DNA of 64,000 nucleotides from Chaenocephalus aceratus. Taxonomy: Eukaryota > Chordata > Actinopteri > Perciformes > Channichthyidae. A program made the translations under genes and the position numbers. Position 1 is the stretch's first letter; the number at the start of each line of letters is the position of its first letter. This document shows, piece after piece, positions 35,560-49,114 of this stretch. The stretch covers positions 1,089,326-1,153,325 of the forward strand of contig CM043790.1 in NCBI GenBank assembly GCA_023974075.1, in the 5' to 3' direction. The notes beneath the pieces are model-generated. The model ran no database searches, was not told the DNA's origin, and saw only the letters and a program-made list of their open reading frames with translations.

Positions 35560-36940
35560 TGGGTGGGGGAGATCTGCTTTTTAACACTCTGCCGCCGTTC
35601 CGTGGTCCAGCCCCGTCCTGCACTTTTAAAAAGGTCTTGTCCTCAAAGAGCTTTTATAATACTTTTAAAAGGGTTTTTATAAGGTCTTGTAGGGCTATGT
35701 TTATTTTAAACACTTATTTACCGAGAGCCAGTGCACCACGCAGTGCACCTCCTCCGTTACTACTGTGACGGTTCTATGCGGGCGGTTCTATTCCATAGAA
35801 GCTAATTATCTGGTCTGACCATATCTTCCCTTCTAAAAGGGTTACATTAATAATCTTTTTCTCAAAGTAATGATAAACCTGTGAGTTGGATGTAGAAAAT
35901 TCAGATTGAACATAGTAAAAAACTGTAAATTATAGTGTCCGTCCAAAAATAATTTTTTACTTATAGTAAAAACTACCCTTGGATGATGGTAAGGTAGACT
36001 ACAAGCTTTAGGAATCCAATGTTCAACATATAATAAGTACCCTGTATCAAGATGATGCAAAACAAGTGACATTTGACCTTTTTAGAGAGGTTTAACAAAA
36101 AAGAATCCACCTCTGAGGTGATTTGGGTGGAAATGGGGGTTTTACCGTTTCACTGGAATCCATTGGTCGACTTTGCTGATTGACATCTCTTTCTGACCGC
36201 TAGAGCCATTATAATCGAAGGGGAATCTCCCCACACACACACAGTCTAAAACAAAAAGGTGTGAGCTTCACGCACGCAGTTTGGCACCAGAGTGAAGCTG
36301 TCTCTAGGTCTGACTTCTAGAAACGGAAACGCAAGTTTCTTGCTTATGGATTATCATAAATCATTTCAAAGGGACACAGACACATTGGATTAACCTATGG
36401 ATTAACTTCAGCAGCGTTTTTATCGTTTTAAGGCGAGACACGGCAGGCAAAAACATCGTTTTTCAAGTACTGGTCAATTTTGAGATTTTGTGCTATTTTG
36501 ATTCTATAACATGCTTTTGGAAGGAAAACGTACAAAATACACATTTAAGTGTTTATTTTACCATAGTTTGTCGATGGTGTTTAATAAAGACGAAAACAAA
36601 CAATATACAACTCCAGACCTGACGGTCAACAGAAAGTATCGGAGCAAATTCACCCTCTTCCTACATCATATCCTCCCAACCGGCATCCAACAGGTGACTA
36701 AATACCAATAAACCATACCCACGTGACCATTGCCGGAAGTGATAAACAATAAGAATTAAACGCGATGCAAACAGAAATACAAGATAATAATACAAATAAT
36801 AAGTAAGGCAAAAACAAGCATTCTGGCTCCTACACCAATGATCAAATGATTTAACAGTGATATCTGCAGTACTCATCAACTAAAAAACATCAGTTTATCC
36901 TTGTTAATTATAAGATCTAAAACATTTGTTATATACACAA
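35560..36940. other. Intergenic with dispersed repeat pieces
   Basis: The segment 36449-36580 (ATTTTGAGATTTTGTGCTAT) recurs at 44052-44185. A block near 36850-36905 recurs at 29440 and, inverted, near 46770-46840. No coding exon is supported. Confidence 0.5.
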
Positions 36941-36948
36941 AATAACCA

Positions 36949-37598
36949 TTTCTCTCAAATATTGTTCACAAATCTGAAAAGATCTGTGATAGTGAGCACT
37001 TCTCCTTTGCCGAGATAATCCATCCCACCTCACAGGTGTGGCATATCAAGATGCTGATTAGACAGCATGATTATTGCACAGGTGTGCCTTAGGCTGGCCA
37101 CAATAAAAGGCCACTCTGAAACGTGCATTTTTGCTTTATTGGGGGGGTCTGGGGGGGTCCGAAAACCAGGCAGTATCTGGTGTGAGGGGTAGGGGTAGGG
37201 TTAGGGTTAGGGTTAGGGTAATGTTGTGAATCGAGTGGCCCATGGTGGTGGTGAGGCTATGGTATGGGCAGGCGTATGTAATGGACGACGAACACAGGCC
37301 ACTCGATTCACAACATTATCCTAACCCTAACCCTAACCCTACCCCTAACCCTACCCCTCACACCAGATACTGCCTGGTTTTCGGACCCCCCCAGACCCCC
37401 CAATAAAGCAAAAATGCACGTTTCAGAGTGGCCTTTTATTGTGGCAATTCTAAGGCACACCTGTGCAATAATCATGCTGTCTAATCAGCATCTTGATATG
37501 CCACACCTGTGAGGTGGGATGGATTATCTCGGCAAAGGAGAAGTGCTCACTATCACACATTTTTTCAGATTTATTAACAATATTTGAGAAAAATGGTT
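36949..37598. mobile_element. Long inverted-repeat element with telomere-like runs
   Basis: Arms at about 36949-37240 and 37298-37598 are near-perfect inverted copies. Inside the arms are TAGGGTTAGGGTTAGGG (37199-37218) and its complement (37319-37358). The spacer 37241-37297 reads HGGGEAMVWAGVCNGRRTQ on the plus strand, matching the GGGxxMVWAG motif of Tc1/IS630-type transposases. It therefore looks like two head-to-head ends of a DNA transposon with a scrap of its coding core. The telomere-like runs belong to the arms, so this is not a chromosome end. Confidence 0.8.
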
Positions 37599-37618
37599 AA
37601 GACTAAAACCCCCTAACT

Positions 37619-37720
37619 CAGTGCTTCTCAAAGTGTGGTCCGCGGACCACTGGTGGTCCGTGAGCGCCCCCTAGTGGTCCGCGAGTATATTGGTAACATT
37701 TCACATTTGAAATAAATAAA
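37619..37720 (+). mobile_element. hAT-like left terminus fragment
   Basis: CAGTGCTTCTCAAAGTGTGG followed by the inverted pair GTCCGCGGAC is the kind of end seen on hAT-Charlie-type elements. I found no matching right end; the (CA)n tract at 37774 may have replaced the rest. Confidence 0.45.
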
Positions 37721-37772
37721 TAAATGTAAGTTTTCTGCACTCTCGCGGGAATATCTCCGCAATGGAGCGAGG

Positions 37773-37879
<107 letters not shown>

Positions 37880-38189
37880 GAAGTAGAAATACACTCAAAC
37901 TAAATTAAAAAAGACAGTCATTTACACTTACCAAGTCACCATTCAAAAAGAAAAATTAACCAGAGACGCCTCAAATTGGGTTTAACCAGCCTGTGACCGC
38001 CACCCGTCCGGAGCGCCAGTCAAGAAACGAATGCAGCATCGGGGCCGGGTTCAGAGTACAGCCTCTTTCTGGTCATGTGTGTTGGAGGAGGGGTTCTGTA
38101 AGGAAGTCTGAAGGAAGGGGGATATTTTCCCCCCGTTTTTGGACTTTCAAATTATAGCTCACTCGAGATGGTTTCTCCAAAATGACAGG

Positions 38190-38670
38190 TTTTGCATACA
38201 TAAAAAGTGTATCTTACAGTTCCTTTAGTTGTAAGAGTGTGAACTAATGTATAATTACTTTTAATAACTATATGTTTGCATCCATTAAAGTGTATCTTAC
38301 AGTTCCTTTTGTGAGTGAATTACACACAAATCTGCAGAGTGTCACTAAAAAAGTTTTACGCAGTGACTGACATTCTGTATGGGAGTTCACACCCGAGCTG
38401 CTGCAGGGGTTGAGTATGTTTTGGCTCTCGGGGGATGGTGGGTTAAGAGACAGATTCTTAACGAAATCTTTACACATAAATCTGCGAGTGTCTGTAAAAA
38501 AAGTCTTTAAATAAAAAAACTTGCCTTTTTAGAGTCAGAATCCTAACGAAATCTCATCAAACAGAGTACTTTATGTTAGTGGTCCTCTTTTATACACAAA
38601 GTGTATCTTTTCAGTAACTTTCTCAGAGAATTTAAGCATAAATCTGGCAAATGTTCAAAACAGCCTTGTT
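38190..38670. repeat. Diverged tandem repeat
   Basis: Blocks AGTGTATCTTACAGTTCCTTT (first bases at 38207 and 38289) and CATAAATCTGC/GAGTGTC (38325, 38473, 38637) recur in the same order at spacings of roughly 80 to 160 bases. No coding content. Confidence 0.5.
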
Positions 38671-39259
38671 TTTCACTGAAATAGCCTCAAAATCACAAAC
38701 TGGCTGAAACTGTACAGTGAATTCGAGAAATTACAGCACAGAGTCTTCTACTTCGACCCAGATAGCATAATCTATGTGACAAGACAGGGTGAAACTCCAC
38801 TGCCCATGGGGGTTTATCTAGGTGATCTGACAGATGAGTTGGGGGGCGACACTTGCATTTTTGGGATCTGAATTTGAACATTCGAATTTTTTTAACTTGA
38901 ATTTTTACATTTTTATTTCACATAGGTAAATTCGGAGCAAAAAAATTCAGATCTATGATTATCAAAGTAATTATTTTCAATACTATAAATTCGGTGTCTG
39001 ATAAAATTCAAAACTTCTGTCTCTTGTTTGCTTCCATACCTAGTGCTCTCCTTTAGATAGCACTCCCTGCGGTTCATCCCTCTCATCTGCGCATGCCCAC
39101 TAGCCACCTCCTTTACAGGAGCTACAGCTGGGGCAGCGAATGGGGAATTTGTACGGTTAACATTGTGTGTAAGTGTAGCCTTGTGGAAACAAAAGACACT
39201 CAGATTTGGATACAGATCAACCTCATTCTTATTAGAAAACGTAGTGATCTGTGCATTAT

Positions 39260-40210
39260 ACAGGGAGGAGGCGGGATTCTCCCCCTCGTCCCGGGCGGAG
39301 AGATTTTCTCCCCCCGCCAGTCAGATCCGTAAAGACGGAAAGCCCGTCTCCGTGAGTGCCGGCACGCCGGTTCCACGGGGTGGGCCGAAGAGGTGGAGGG
39401 CGCCACGGGCACGGGATCTCCGTGCCGGCATCTCTCCCTTCGTCTCACCTCTCTACTGAGGTATTTGAACGCACCGTGGCCCGCCCTCGGGGGAGGGGGG
39501 CCGCGCGCGCCGTCACAATGCCGTCTCTTTGAAACGGACATTATGGGGAAAAGTGGAATTGTGGAGAGAAATGACTCTTACTCTGGGATAAATGCAATAG
39601 TCTTTACTGAATGCATGTTTCCCACACACACACACACCTCCCTCCAGAACTAGAGTTTACACACGGAAACCGCCGTTCTCCTGCGGGGGTCCCTGAACGC
39701 ACCGCGGCCACTCTCACGAGGGCCGCGCACCCACGTATTAACGCTGTATTTCCCATTGCAACGGTGAAATGCATTAACCGGAGCCATTATACTAGGCAAG
39801 GTGTGTTTTCTGACAACAGCACGCCGGCAATAGCGTCTCTTGAACCCGCACAGTGCTTTGACAGCACTCGGTTTATTCCACTCACGTGCACACGCCCACC
39901 TGCTGGCTCCCTATACTGGGGTTTACAGCAGGGGCGGGGAGTGGAGGACAGTGTTTCTTCCTCTGGGAATGGGCAAGAAGCAGCCACGCTGCGACTACTC
40001 CTCATCCCGTGAGCAAGGAGATCGATCCAAAGAGCCCTTCCGTAAACACGGGGGCTCCCAGGAGATCAACACGATCCTCTTTGGAAAGTGCCACGCGGCA
40101 CGGCCTGTGATGAAGTAGGGGCGACCCTATATCACGTGAAGCCACCGAGCACCGGTCCCCGGGGGAACCGGGCCTGGGGCAAGGCCCGAGGACCAAGCTA
40201 CTTATTCGGC
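39260..40210. other. GC- and CpG-rich block
   Basis: Clearly richer in G and C than the flanks. It includes GGGCGGAG and the segment shared with 31.3 kb (near 40025-40080). It may be the leader of the LINE that starts downstream, or a separate element. Open frames here are not supported by any recognised motif. Confidence 0.35.
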
Positions 40211-41172
40211 CTTGCGGCCCAATAATCGCTCTGACCTGGTGAGGCAGGGGCATCTTTTGCATTTTTTTCCCGCCGGAGAGGACGCTGGCGTTGACTGTTC
40301 GCCGCTTCTCCGCCTCTGTTACCCTCTATCACCCTCAGCTAACATTCGTTCTTGCAAAACTTTCGAATTGGACTACTGCCCTGCATTGCACATCTTTACG
40401 TTGTTTTTAATTTTAACTTATTTTAGACTTCTGCCTCCGTTGCCGGCTGCCGTTGCCGGCTGCCCTCACTCAGCCATCAAAGTGCCGAGTGGCTATTGCT
40501 ATCTGCTACATCGCCTACTTGTCTGTCTCCGTCCCACGCAACAACTGTGGACTCTTTCTGCCTCCTGTCTTCATCTCTGGGGTACATATGTCCCGTCCCG
40601 CTGTTCACACCCTCCTGCCATGTCGTGGATCTTCCTCGTCTCCACAACAATCCTCCACCTCTGTGCACCTAGCCCGCTAGCTGCTATCGCTGCTAACACA
40701 CTGCTCCCAGCATTCCCGCCTGTCATCATGCTGACATACTCCATCTCACAGCTTCTGTCATTCACCAACTCCTCAACCCCGTCTTCCATCTCAGTCCTCA
40801 GACATCTTGGACTCTTTCGTCGACCCCGCTACATTCACCGAAGCACCCGCCGCAGTTTTGTTTACTTTCAGCACGGACAATCCATAGCATCCATCTGCTC
40901 TACCCAACGCACTGTTGCACACCTGACGCGCCATCAGAACGCAACTCCTACTGCTCCTCTCTCCCCCGCTCACCTACACTCCCAGCTGCATGAAATACCT
41001 GGAGCGGATCCCACTCCCCTCCGCCTCCCAACACATATAACAAGCCATTTCTCCCCACCATCAAGCTCCCCTCCTCTGCTCCACTGCCCCCCCTCTCGTG
41101 CCCACCCCCGCGCTGCTAACCTGGCCAACCTCATACCTCTCCAGCCTGCCACCACCCCTCCAACCCCCCACT

Positions 41173-43400
41173 TGACCAATTGTCCCCTCCTCAATATCCG
41201 GTCACTTAACAATAAAGCCCACATCCTCCACGAAATAATTCTGGACAAATCCATCGACTTCTTTCTGCTCACTGAAACCTTCCTCTACTCTCCCCCTGGA
41301 CTCGAACCTCAGCTCACCCGATGAACAACTCAACCACCTTAATTCCACCCTACTCGCCTCCCTCAACAGCCTGGCCCCCCTCAAAAGGAAAAATGTCACT
41401 TTTAAAACCTCCTCACCCTGGTTCACCCCTGCACTCCGTAAGCTGAAGCAAACCGGCCGCCAGCTTGAACGCCTAACCAAGAAATCATCCCTCACAGTTC
41501 ACCATGAATCCTACAAACTCCATCTCACTACCTACAGAGACGCTCTCACTGCCGCAAAAACTGCTTACCTCTCCACCATCTTTACCGACCCCTCCCATAA
41601 CCCCAGGACCCTCTTCTCCACCGTCAACAAGCTCCTCAAACCCCGTGTTGACATCCTCCCTTCCTCCACTTCCACTTTATGCAGTTCATTCCTCCAGTTT
41701 TTCTCTGACAAAATCACTGCCATTAATCTCTCCCTATCCACTGCATCTGACACACATACATCTCCCCCAGCATCCACCGCCACAATTTCTCCCCCCATCT
41801 CCCTGGATCTCTCAAGCCCTCCTCCCCACGGCCGCCTCTCCCAGTTCACTCTGGTTACCCCCCCTGAAATCCTCCAACTGATCAGCTCCTCCAAACCCAC
41901 AACCTGCTCCCTTGACCCTCTACCCACCCCTCTACTGAAGTCCTGTCTTCCCGTCCTCTGCCCCTACCTTGTCAACCTTTTCAACTCCTCCCTGTCCCAA
42001 GGAACCATTCCCTCTGCCTTAAAAAACTGCTGCTGTCACTCCCATCCTCAAGAAACCCGGTCTGGATCCCTCCTCCCTCAGTAATTACCGTCCCATCTCC
42101 AATCTCGCCTTTCTCTCAAAAACAATAGAACGCATCATCTCCAAACAACTCCACCGCCATCTCCAAACCAACCAGCTTTTTGAACCCCTTCAGTCTGGTT
42201 TTCGTCCCCACCACAGCACAGAAATGGCCCTCATCAAAGTCCTCAATGACCTCCTCACCTCTGCTGACACCGGTTCCCTCAACATCCTCATCCTCCTCGA
42301 CCTGAGTGCAGCCTTCGATACCGTGAGCCACACCATCCTGCTTACCCGACTCCAGGACATCAGTATCGAAGGTACTGCACTCAGGTAGCTCCAGTCCTAC
42401 CTCTCCGACAGATCCCACTTCATCTCCCTCAACAACCACTCCTCTGCCACAGCTTCAGTCACCCAAGGTGTTCCCCAAGGTTCAGTACTCGGCCCCCTCC
42501 TCTTCATCATCTACATCCTCCCCCATGGTCAGATTATCCGCCAATACAACCTGGACTTTCACTGTTATGCCGACGACACCCAGATTTACCTCAGCACCAA
42601 ATCCCCCAACAATCCCCCCTCACCCACATCGAATCCTGTGTGACTGCAATAAAATCCTGGATGCAACACAACTTCCTCAAACTCAACAGCAATAAAACTG
42701 AACTCCTCCTCATCGGCTCCAAATCCACCCTCAGCAAAACCCCCAACATGACAGTCACCATTGATGGCACCCCTGTTTCCCCCTCCACCCAGGTACGCAA
42801 CCGTGGCGTTATATTTGACCCCACCCTCTCCCTCGAGCTCCACATCCGTCAAGTTGTAAAACCTCATTTTTCCACCTCCGCAATATTGCCAAACTCCGTC
42901 CCTCTCTCACCTGCCCTGCAGCTGAGCGACTCATTCACGCCTTCATCTCCTCCCGCCTTGACTATTGCAACTCACTCCTCTACGGCATCAGCACTACATC
43001 CCTCAATAGACTCCAGCGTGTCCAGAACGCAGCCGCCAGACTCCTCACCCACACCAAATCATGGCATCACATCACCCCGGTCCTCAAATAACTCCACTGG
43101 CTCCCCGTTTCACACCGCATCCACTACAAACTCCTGGTCCTCACTTTCAAAGCCCTCCACCATCTGGCCCCCCCCTACCTCACTGACCTCCTCATCCTCT
43201 ACCAACCACCCCGGTCCCTCAGATCCACCTCAGCCGGTTTGCTTTCCATCCCCAAGGCCAAACTCCGGACTTTAGGTGACAGAGCCTTCTCTGTGGCAGC
43301 CCCGAAGCTCTGGAACTCCCTCCCCCAATACCTCCGTGAGTCTGAGTCCCTCACCCTGGTCCAGTCCCGCCTCAAAACCCACCTCTTCAACTCTGTATCC
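41173..43400 (+). pseudogene. LINE copy B ORF2 remnant
   Basis: LLNIRSLNNKAHILHEIILD and FLLTETF (41190-41280) are the endonuclease start. The sequence then jumps at about 41320 to the linker (SSPWFTPALRKLKQ), so the endonuclease active-site blocks GDFN and SDH are missing. RT motifs follow: [40 protein letters not shown] and YADDTQIY (near 42565-42590). TAG at 42386-42388 replaces the Trp before LQSYLSDR. Frames shift again near 42025 and 42620. The C-terminal VAAPKLWNSLPQYLRES is intact at about 43298-43345. The product cannot be made in full. Confidence 0.85.
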
Positions 43401-43556
43401 ATAAGCCCCCCCCCTCTCAATCAACTTCCTCCTGACTGCTTTTCTGTTTTGTTTTGTTTCTTTTTGGCTTTGTCTTTGTTTTTGTTTTGTTTGTCTACCC
43501 TCCCTCCCAAATGTAAAGCGTATTTGGGTTCAAGAAAAGCGCTATAGAAATAAAAT

Positions 43557-43578
43557 ATATTATTATTATTATTATTAT
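43557..43578. repeat. (ATT)n LINE tail
   Basis: About seven ATT units closing LINE copy B. Confidence 0.9.
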
Positions 43579-43969
43579 CTCTAGCAATGAGTGAGTAGCC
43601 CACACACCCGCCGCCATGATCATCACCCAGGGAGAGTACAGCCCTGGGCGATGGACTTCCATGGATGCCAGACCCGGAAGTATATCTCTTCTCGGCCATA
43701 TCCTGGTCCCCTAAACACTCAAAGCAAAGGTAGTTGGGATCTGCGCCCGCTACTTCAGCCAGGGCACGAAGGACAGGCCCGGGTCTCTAGCAGTGGCGAC
43801 TCCCTGGAGGTATGATAACTCGTTCTTCTTCTTTCAAACGTCTCAGTCTCTCGTGGAATCACTTCCGCTGCTGAAGAGAAAAGGATAATAGTCAGGTGGC
43901 GAGGCCTCCTTTTATACGGTGTGATGCGCGCGCATTCAGGTAGGCCCGCCCAAGGCCGGCTACGTCTGT

Positions 43970-44050
43970 AGGAGTCTCAGTGGGAGAATGCTCGCAGGGT
44001 AAGGTAGTATCCATAGAGTCCAGTAGAGGGCGGAGCCTGTGAGAGATAAA
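43970..44050. repeat. MITE fragment shared with 48.5 and 51.6 kb
   Basis: ATAGAGTCCAGTAGAGGGCG is the complement of the CCCTCTACTGGACTCTAT block seen at 48510 and 51630. It is followed by a copy of the dispersed repeat at 36449. Confidence 0.6.
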
Positions 44051-44189
44051 ACATCGTTTTTCATGCACTGGTACATTTTGAGATTTTGTGCTATTTTGAT
44101 TCCATAACATGTTTTCTTTCAGGCTCTTGGAATGACAACGTACAAAATACACATTTAAGTGTTTATTTTACTATAGTTTGTCTATTTGC

Positions 44190-47020
44190 GTCTGTAGATA
44201 TCTCCTAAATTCACAAAAAGTTAGCATTCTAACATAAAGTACCGCGACCGCTGTTTGCACCATGTCATCAGAGACATGTCATCGTTGGAAAGTTCCGTCT
44301 CTCCTGCACAATCTCATCGGATCCAAATATGGTCATTTCCTTTGTATCAATCGTGAAAGTACAAAGGGGTCTTACAACAAGAAACTAAATCTCATTGGCT
44401 GGTGTCAATTTCTGACAACGTGATTCGTTCAGATGCGTCACGTGGTGTGCTAAAACACTTCCTGGTTAGCTTTCCGCTAGAAATTTAAATCTCAAAATGG
44501 CAAAAGAACGGCGAAAAACGTAAAAAACGACAACAATTGTCACTTGCACGGAGCAAGGTTATACAAAAAAAAAATGACCCCGAACATGAAATACCTTCAC
44601 GGAGTGCGTCGATGCGCAAGCTATCATCCAAATAACAGGAGGGTTTAGCTAGTGCCTCACTGCAATCTTTAAAAGTCGTTTTTTTCAAAATGAGTTTTTT
44701 CTCCTACTCTGAGTTCGAAATGTCCACTTCAGTAGCACGTACATACACCAAACCTTCCAGTTATATTCCTATCAATATTATGAAGGCTTTTACAGAAGGG
44801 TTTGTTCATATCATTCATTTTATACCTAAAAACATGGCGAAAATGGATATTTTAGGGCTGTTGACAGTATTTTCTGATTTATGGAGTGATAAAAAGAGAT
44901 ATCCAAAATCCCTTCTGTAAAAGCCTTAGATACTAATATGACTACAAAATGAAACAATAATTTTGAGCCTGGCTTTATCGAAAGTTCAGATTTCGGGTCG
45001 GATATGAAATCGGAAAACATTTAAAAAAAATTAAATAATACTTTGTTCCGAGTGTTCCTGCTTTTCTCTTTGGAAGTCATCACATAACGGTTCGGCTGCA
45101 TTAAATATTACATAACTGCCGTAGATATTTATTTATAGAGCCCTGATCAGAAGACCTTTTGACAAACTGTAAGAAATGCCGCCAAAACTGAATACGTGAC
45201 GTGGATCATAAATATATTAGCAATTAAACAACATCTTCCATTTCTTTTCACACAATAAGTCTCCTTACAGTATCAACACTAATTCGGCTGACTTTTATAT
45301 TTGATCCAATTGGTATATAGGTTATATGTACACCATAATGGTGCACAGCTGATAGAAAGGGATTTTTTTGTAGTTTTTAGAGATATTACTACCTTTCCAA
45401 CTCCTCATGCTGTTGACTGTTACAGATCTATAAAGGTTCATGGTACAATGCATACGCTTCAAATCGAGAGACTGAAACTGTATTTTCCTTTACAGTTCTA
45501 TTTTAATTTCACAATAAAGTTAATAGTCATATTAACTACACCACTGGTTTTTTAACCCGCGCCGCCTAGTAGTTAAAGCACGTTATTGAATTTTGTTGTT
45601 GAATACATTTTATTTGATGAAAATATTTAAATATTAAGAGTAGTCTACATACAAAATTTAAAATATCAAGAAGATACTGTGGTGATCTCTACAATAAAAC
45701 AGTTTAGTGCAGGACGTCCAAAGATATTAACAGGAGGATGTGCAAAACAGACAAACTAATAAGGCTTTATTTAAACATTAAAGAATACTTTAAGTTAAGG
45801 TCTTCTTTTGAATAAGAAAAAAACGTTGGGGCTATCCACAGATAAATATGAAGTCTGACAAAGTACTTAACGTCCAATATATTGCATAGTTTATTTTGGA
45901 ACTTGACAATCACCTTCCCTGAATTTGACTCAGGTGTAACTAAAGTCTGATTTAAGGGTTGTTTATATTTCACATCATTAATCAGAATCTGCAAAGTAAC
46001 CAGGTTAACTGAATTGTAGTGGAGTAGAACAAAGTAGTATGCTGCTGTAACAAAAACATTTCCCAACTTGGGTTCAATAAAGTATATCTTATCTTATCTT
46101 AAGATGATCGATGGCTACTGCCATATTTCCAAAATGTGCCTCTGAACGTTGACAAGTGCATGTTTCCGGCTTATCAATGAACAACAGGAGGGGTCACAGA
46201 CATAAGACCAGCTGTTAAATAAAGCTCTTCTGACCTTAGGTGTCATGTGGATATATTAATTCACCCATTTATTAATTATGTTTTACATTTGATAACACCA
46301 CTGTGTTTCATTTCCCCTAAACCTCCAGGGTGTACACAATTTAATACTGGCAACTTCTAATTGTGGGAAATACGAAAACATCTTTTAAAAAGACATGCCA
46401 TATAATGTTGCGAAACAAACAAGCATGTGTAGTTCTGGGGGGGGGGGGGGGCTGGAGCTGGGGGCTGGACGCGTCCAATTCCAGTTTTGGAAAGTCTGCC
46501 GTGGATCCATTCCATTTCAAAGAGCTGTTGACGCTCAGCGTAACCTTGTCGCACTGCCACTCCAACATCTAACCACAGGGCTTGATGACTAATCACAGGG
46601 TGTGTAAAGCAAGGTGGATGTTGTAGTCCCAAACGATAGCTGGGGATTCTGGGTAGTGTAGTGTCTTCGGAAACTGTAGTGTCTAAACTCCTAAAAAAAC
46701 TATTTGTTTCTCTGAATCGAAGGTTAAAAACACAAAAGCATTGTACACAATTTAAACCAATCAATATTGTGTAATTAACAAGGATAAATTGATGTTTTTT
46801 AGTGGATGAGTAATGCAGATATCACTGTGTAATCATTTCACAGTGAGGGGAATATATCCGGTTTTATTATGAAAACTTTGAGACCGGAAAAACTGTTGTC
46901 ACCCACGCTAACTTTACATGGAAGCTGCATACACGTTATCCTGGCGAGACCTCAAATCATCTTCGTAATATCTATCAAACTATAGATCCTACACATCCAC
47001 TGGACGTGGATTCTAAGAGT
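44190..47020. other. Intergenic, dispersed repeats only
   Basis: Contains the counterparts of the 29.6-30.0 kb repeat (45058-45325), a LINE-like tail CAATAAAGTATATCTTATC (46073-46103), a G run at 46437-46451 and the inverted block at 46770-46850. No exon is supported. Confidence 0.5.
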
Positions 47021-47026
47021 ACAATA

Positions 47027-47956
47027 TGTGACCCGCTCTATCGAAATCAGTCGGAAGTCGCAACGGCTCATTTCAGAATAAACGTGGATTTACGTAAAAA
47101 ACTATTTTTTCAGGGTTCGGGTGTTTTGTTTGATTTTAAACAAACCAATTCTTGGCTTTCAGAATATGAAACTTTTATTTCCAAAATCACACGATAAGTA
47201 CATTTTTGAAGCTTGTGAAGGGACGAAGACAGGCACCTCTCACTCGCACTCTGCTCTTCCAGCAGCGCCGCCCCCCTCCCTCCGGCTGACATTATGAACG
47301 TAAGAGTAAAGTAATCATAGATAACACGGCAGGATCCGTTACAGTTTGTTTTCATCTGATTTAAATTAAACAGAGTCTTGGCTTTCAGAATATTAAACTT
47401 GTTTCGGCAAATTCAGATGATAAATATAACTTTGAAGCTTGTAACGGCATAATTACAAGCGGAGAACAGAGTAATTTAACGCCACAGCCGGTGCAACAGC
47501 CGGTGTTTCTCGTGAGGGTTTTCCCCGGGAAACAAACACAATACACACAAACGCAAAAATACACAAACACACACACGCACACACGTATACACACACACTC
47601 GCGAGCTTCCCCTCCAAACGAAAATATCTTCCCTCCGTAGTATTTTGATCATTTGCTACACTAATAATCAATCAGATCGATGGATTCCAGAGAAGAGGAA
47701 ACTTTAAAGGCCTTTTTCTCAAAATGAGGACTCTGTGACAGTCATTATATAATGTGATATAGTTAAGTTAAGTTAAAGCCTTTTATTGTCACTATACACA
47801 AAGTATAACGTAATGTGATATATTTCGCTTAATATTTGGAGTACAAAAACAATCCTGATATCATTAGAAAGCTAGGAATATCCTCTTTCCAACCGTGTAT
47901 ACAACTCAAAATGTGTCTTCGGGTCAATGCGACTGATTTCGATGGAGCAGGTCACA
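47027..47956. mobile_element. TA-flanked MITE, Tc1/mariner-like
   Basis: TGTGACCCGCTCTATCGAAA at the left and the complement of TGTGACCTGCTCCATCGAAA at the right form terminal inverted repeats of about 30 bases. TA lies outside each end (47025-47026, 47957-47958). Inside, a segment around CTTGGCTTTCAGAATAT occurs twice in the same direction (47152 and 47382). No transposase frame. Confidence 0.7.
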
Positions 47957-49114
47957 TATACACTTCTCGCTAGAAATCTATATATTATTGGCCAAACTAT
48001 TCTACAATTTAGGATTTTCCAGAGAGGGTTATTCGTGAATAAACGGGAGGATGTTGCTTCTTACACGACCACTTGAGGTGCTACACATTAAAATGTGGCT
48101 ATGGGTTGTAATCTAAGCTGCTTAAACAATCAACCTATTTGGTCATTTTTTGTAGGAGGACAGGCTGGTGTATGTGTGTGAGCGGAGGGAGGAAGGGGAG
48201 ACAAGAAATGACAGAGGCAGAATCATATATTTTTACTGAAAGCCCTTGTGTAGCAGGAACAGAGACAGGAAGGAAGGAGGGAGGGAGGAAAGAGGAAGGA
48301 TGGACAGGGGGAAGGAAAACAGTCAGAATGAACTGGAGGGAGGGAGGGAGGAAGCAGTGAGAGCTGTTTTTCTTGTCCTGCCTGTCAATAGTCTGGCTGC
48401 CGCTCCACACAGGGATACACTGCATTGAGGCTTACACTGCACAAAAAATGACCTCAACAACGGAAAACAGTGGGTTGTGTATTGTAACCCTAGTACTATA
48501 AGCACAGGCAGAGCCCTCTACTGGACTCTATGGGTACTACTCTCATCAATGATACGCGAGCGTTCACACACTAGTTGTATAAATGTAGCCGGCTATAGCG
48601 CAGGCTCACAGTCAGGGACGTGCACAGACATTTGGAGGGGCTATTGCTCTAAACTGGAAAAAGGATGAAGAGTATTACATTAACGTGTTATAGCAGGAAG
48701 TTTAATACAGTGTAATTCTGGTATATTCATTTTTATGTCACCTGATATATAGGATGTTAAGTGTTAGTTAATGAGAGAAATGTATGTGCGTTCATTTCCT
48801 ACAGGACTCCTAAAGAGCATGAGACGATTGGGTCACCCACAATTAGAGAGACAATGGTCCTTCTGATTCTGGGTGAGCTGACTTTGGGTGAAAGGAAGTT
48901 CAGAGATGGCCTGAGGGTATGAGGACAGTTAATCTTTGTTGGTTAGCTGGTCCTGAGGAGGTCATGAGATGATGACTGTTAAACCCCAACAAGTATGGCT
49001 TTCATAAAGGAAAACATGTGACATTGGTGTGGTGAGCTGGAGGATAAGATGTGTGTGCGTCAAACATGCATAGGGAGGATGTGTGTGTTTATTGTAGTAG
49101 CTATGTATAATTAC

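Larger units (their letters stand above)
41160..43578 (+). mobile_element. L2-like LINE (copy B), internally deleted
   Basis: The body keeps the first part of the AP endonuclease, then the linker, reverse transcriptase and C-terminus, and ends GCGCTATAGAAATAAAAT plus an ATT run (43557-43578), a common fish L2 end. The 5' part upstream of 41160 (to about 40210) is pyrimidine-rich and probably also belongs to the element. This copy differs from copy A in tail repeat (ATT versus TTGCC) and in codon composition (much richer in C), so the two are separate subfamilies. Confidence 0.8.

Noticed and set aside
37199..37358. Chromosome end or true telomere
   Set aside because: The TTAGGG runs are short, inverted and enclosed in a transposon-like inverted repeat, with sequence continuing on both sides.
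40212..41160. Long open frame upstream of LINE copy B as a host gene
   Set aside because: C-rich sequence with few stops. Only the end (from about 41170) shows a known motif, and that belongs to the LINE.
45540..45590. tRNA-derived SINE head
   Set aside because: CGCCTAGTAGTTAAAGC resembles an A box, but no B box or tRNA-like fold follows.
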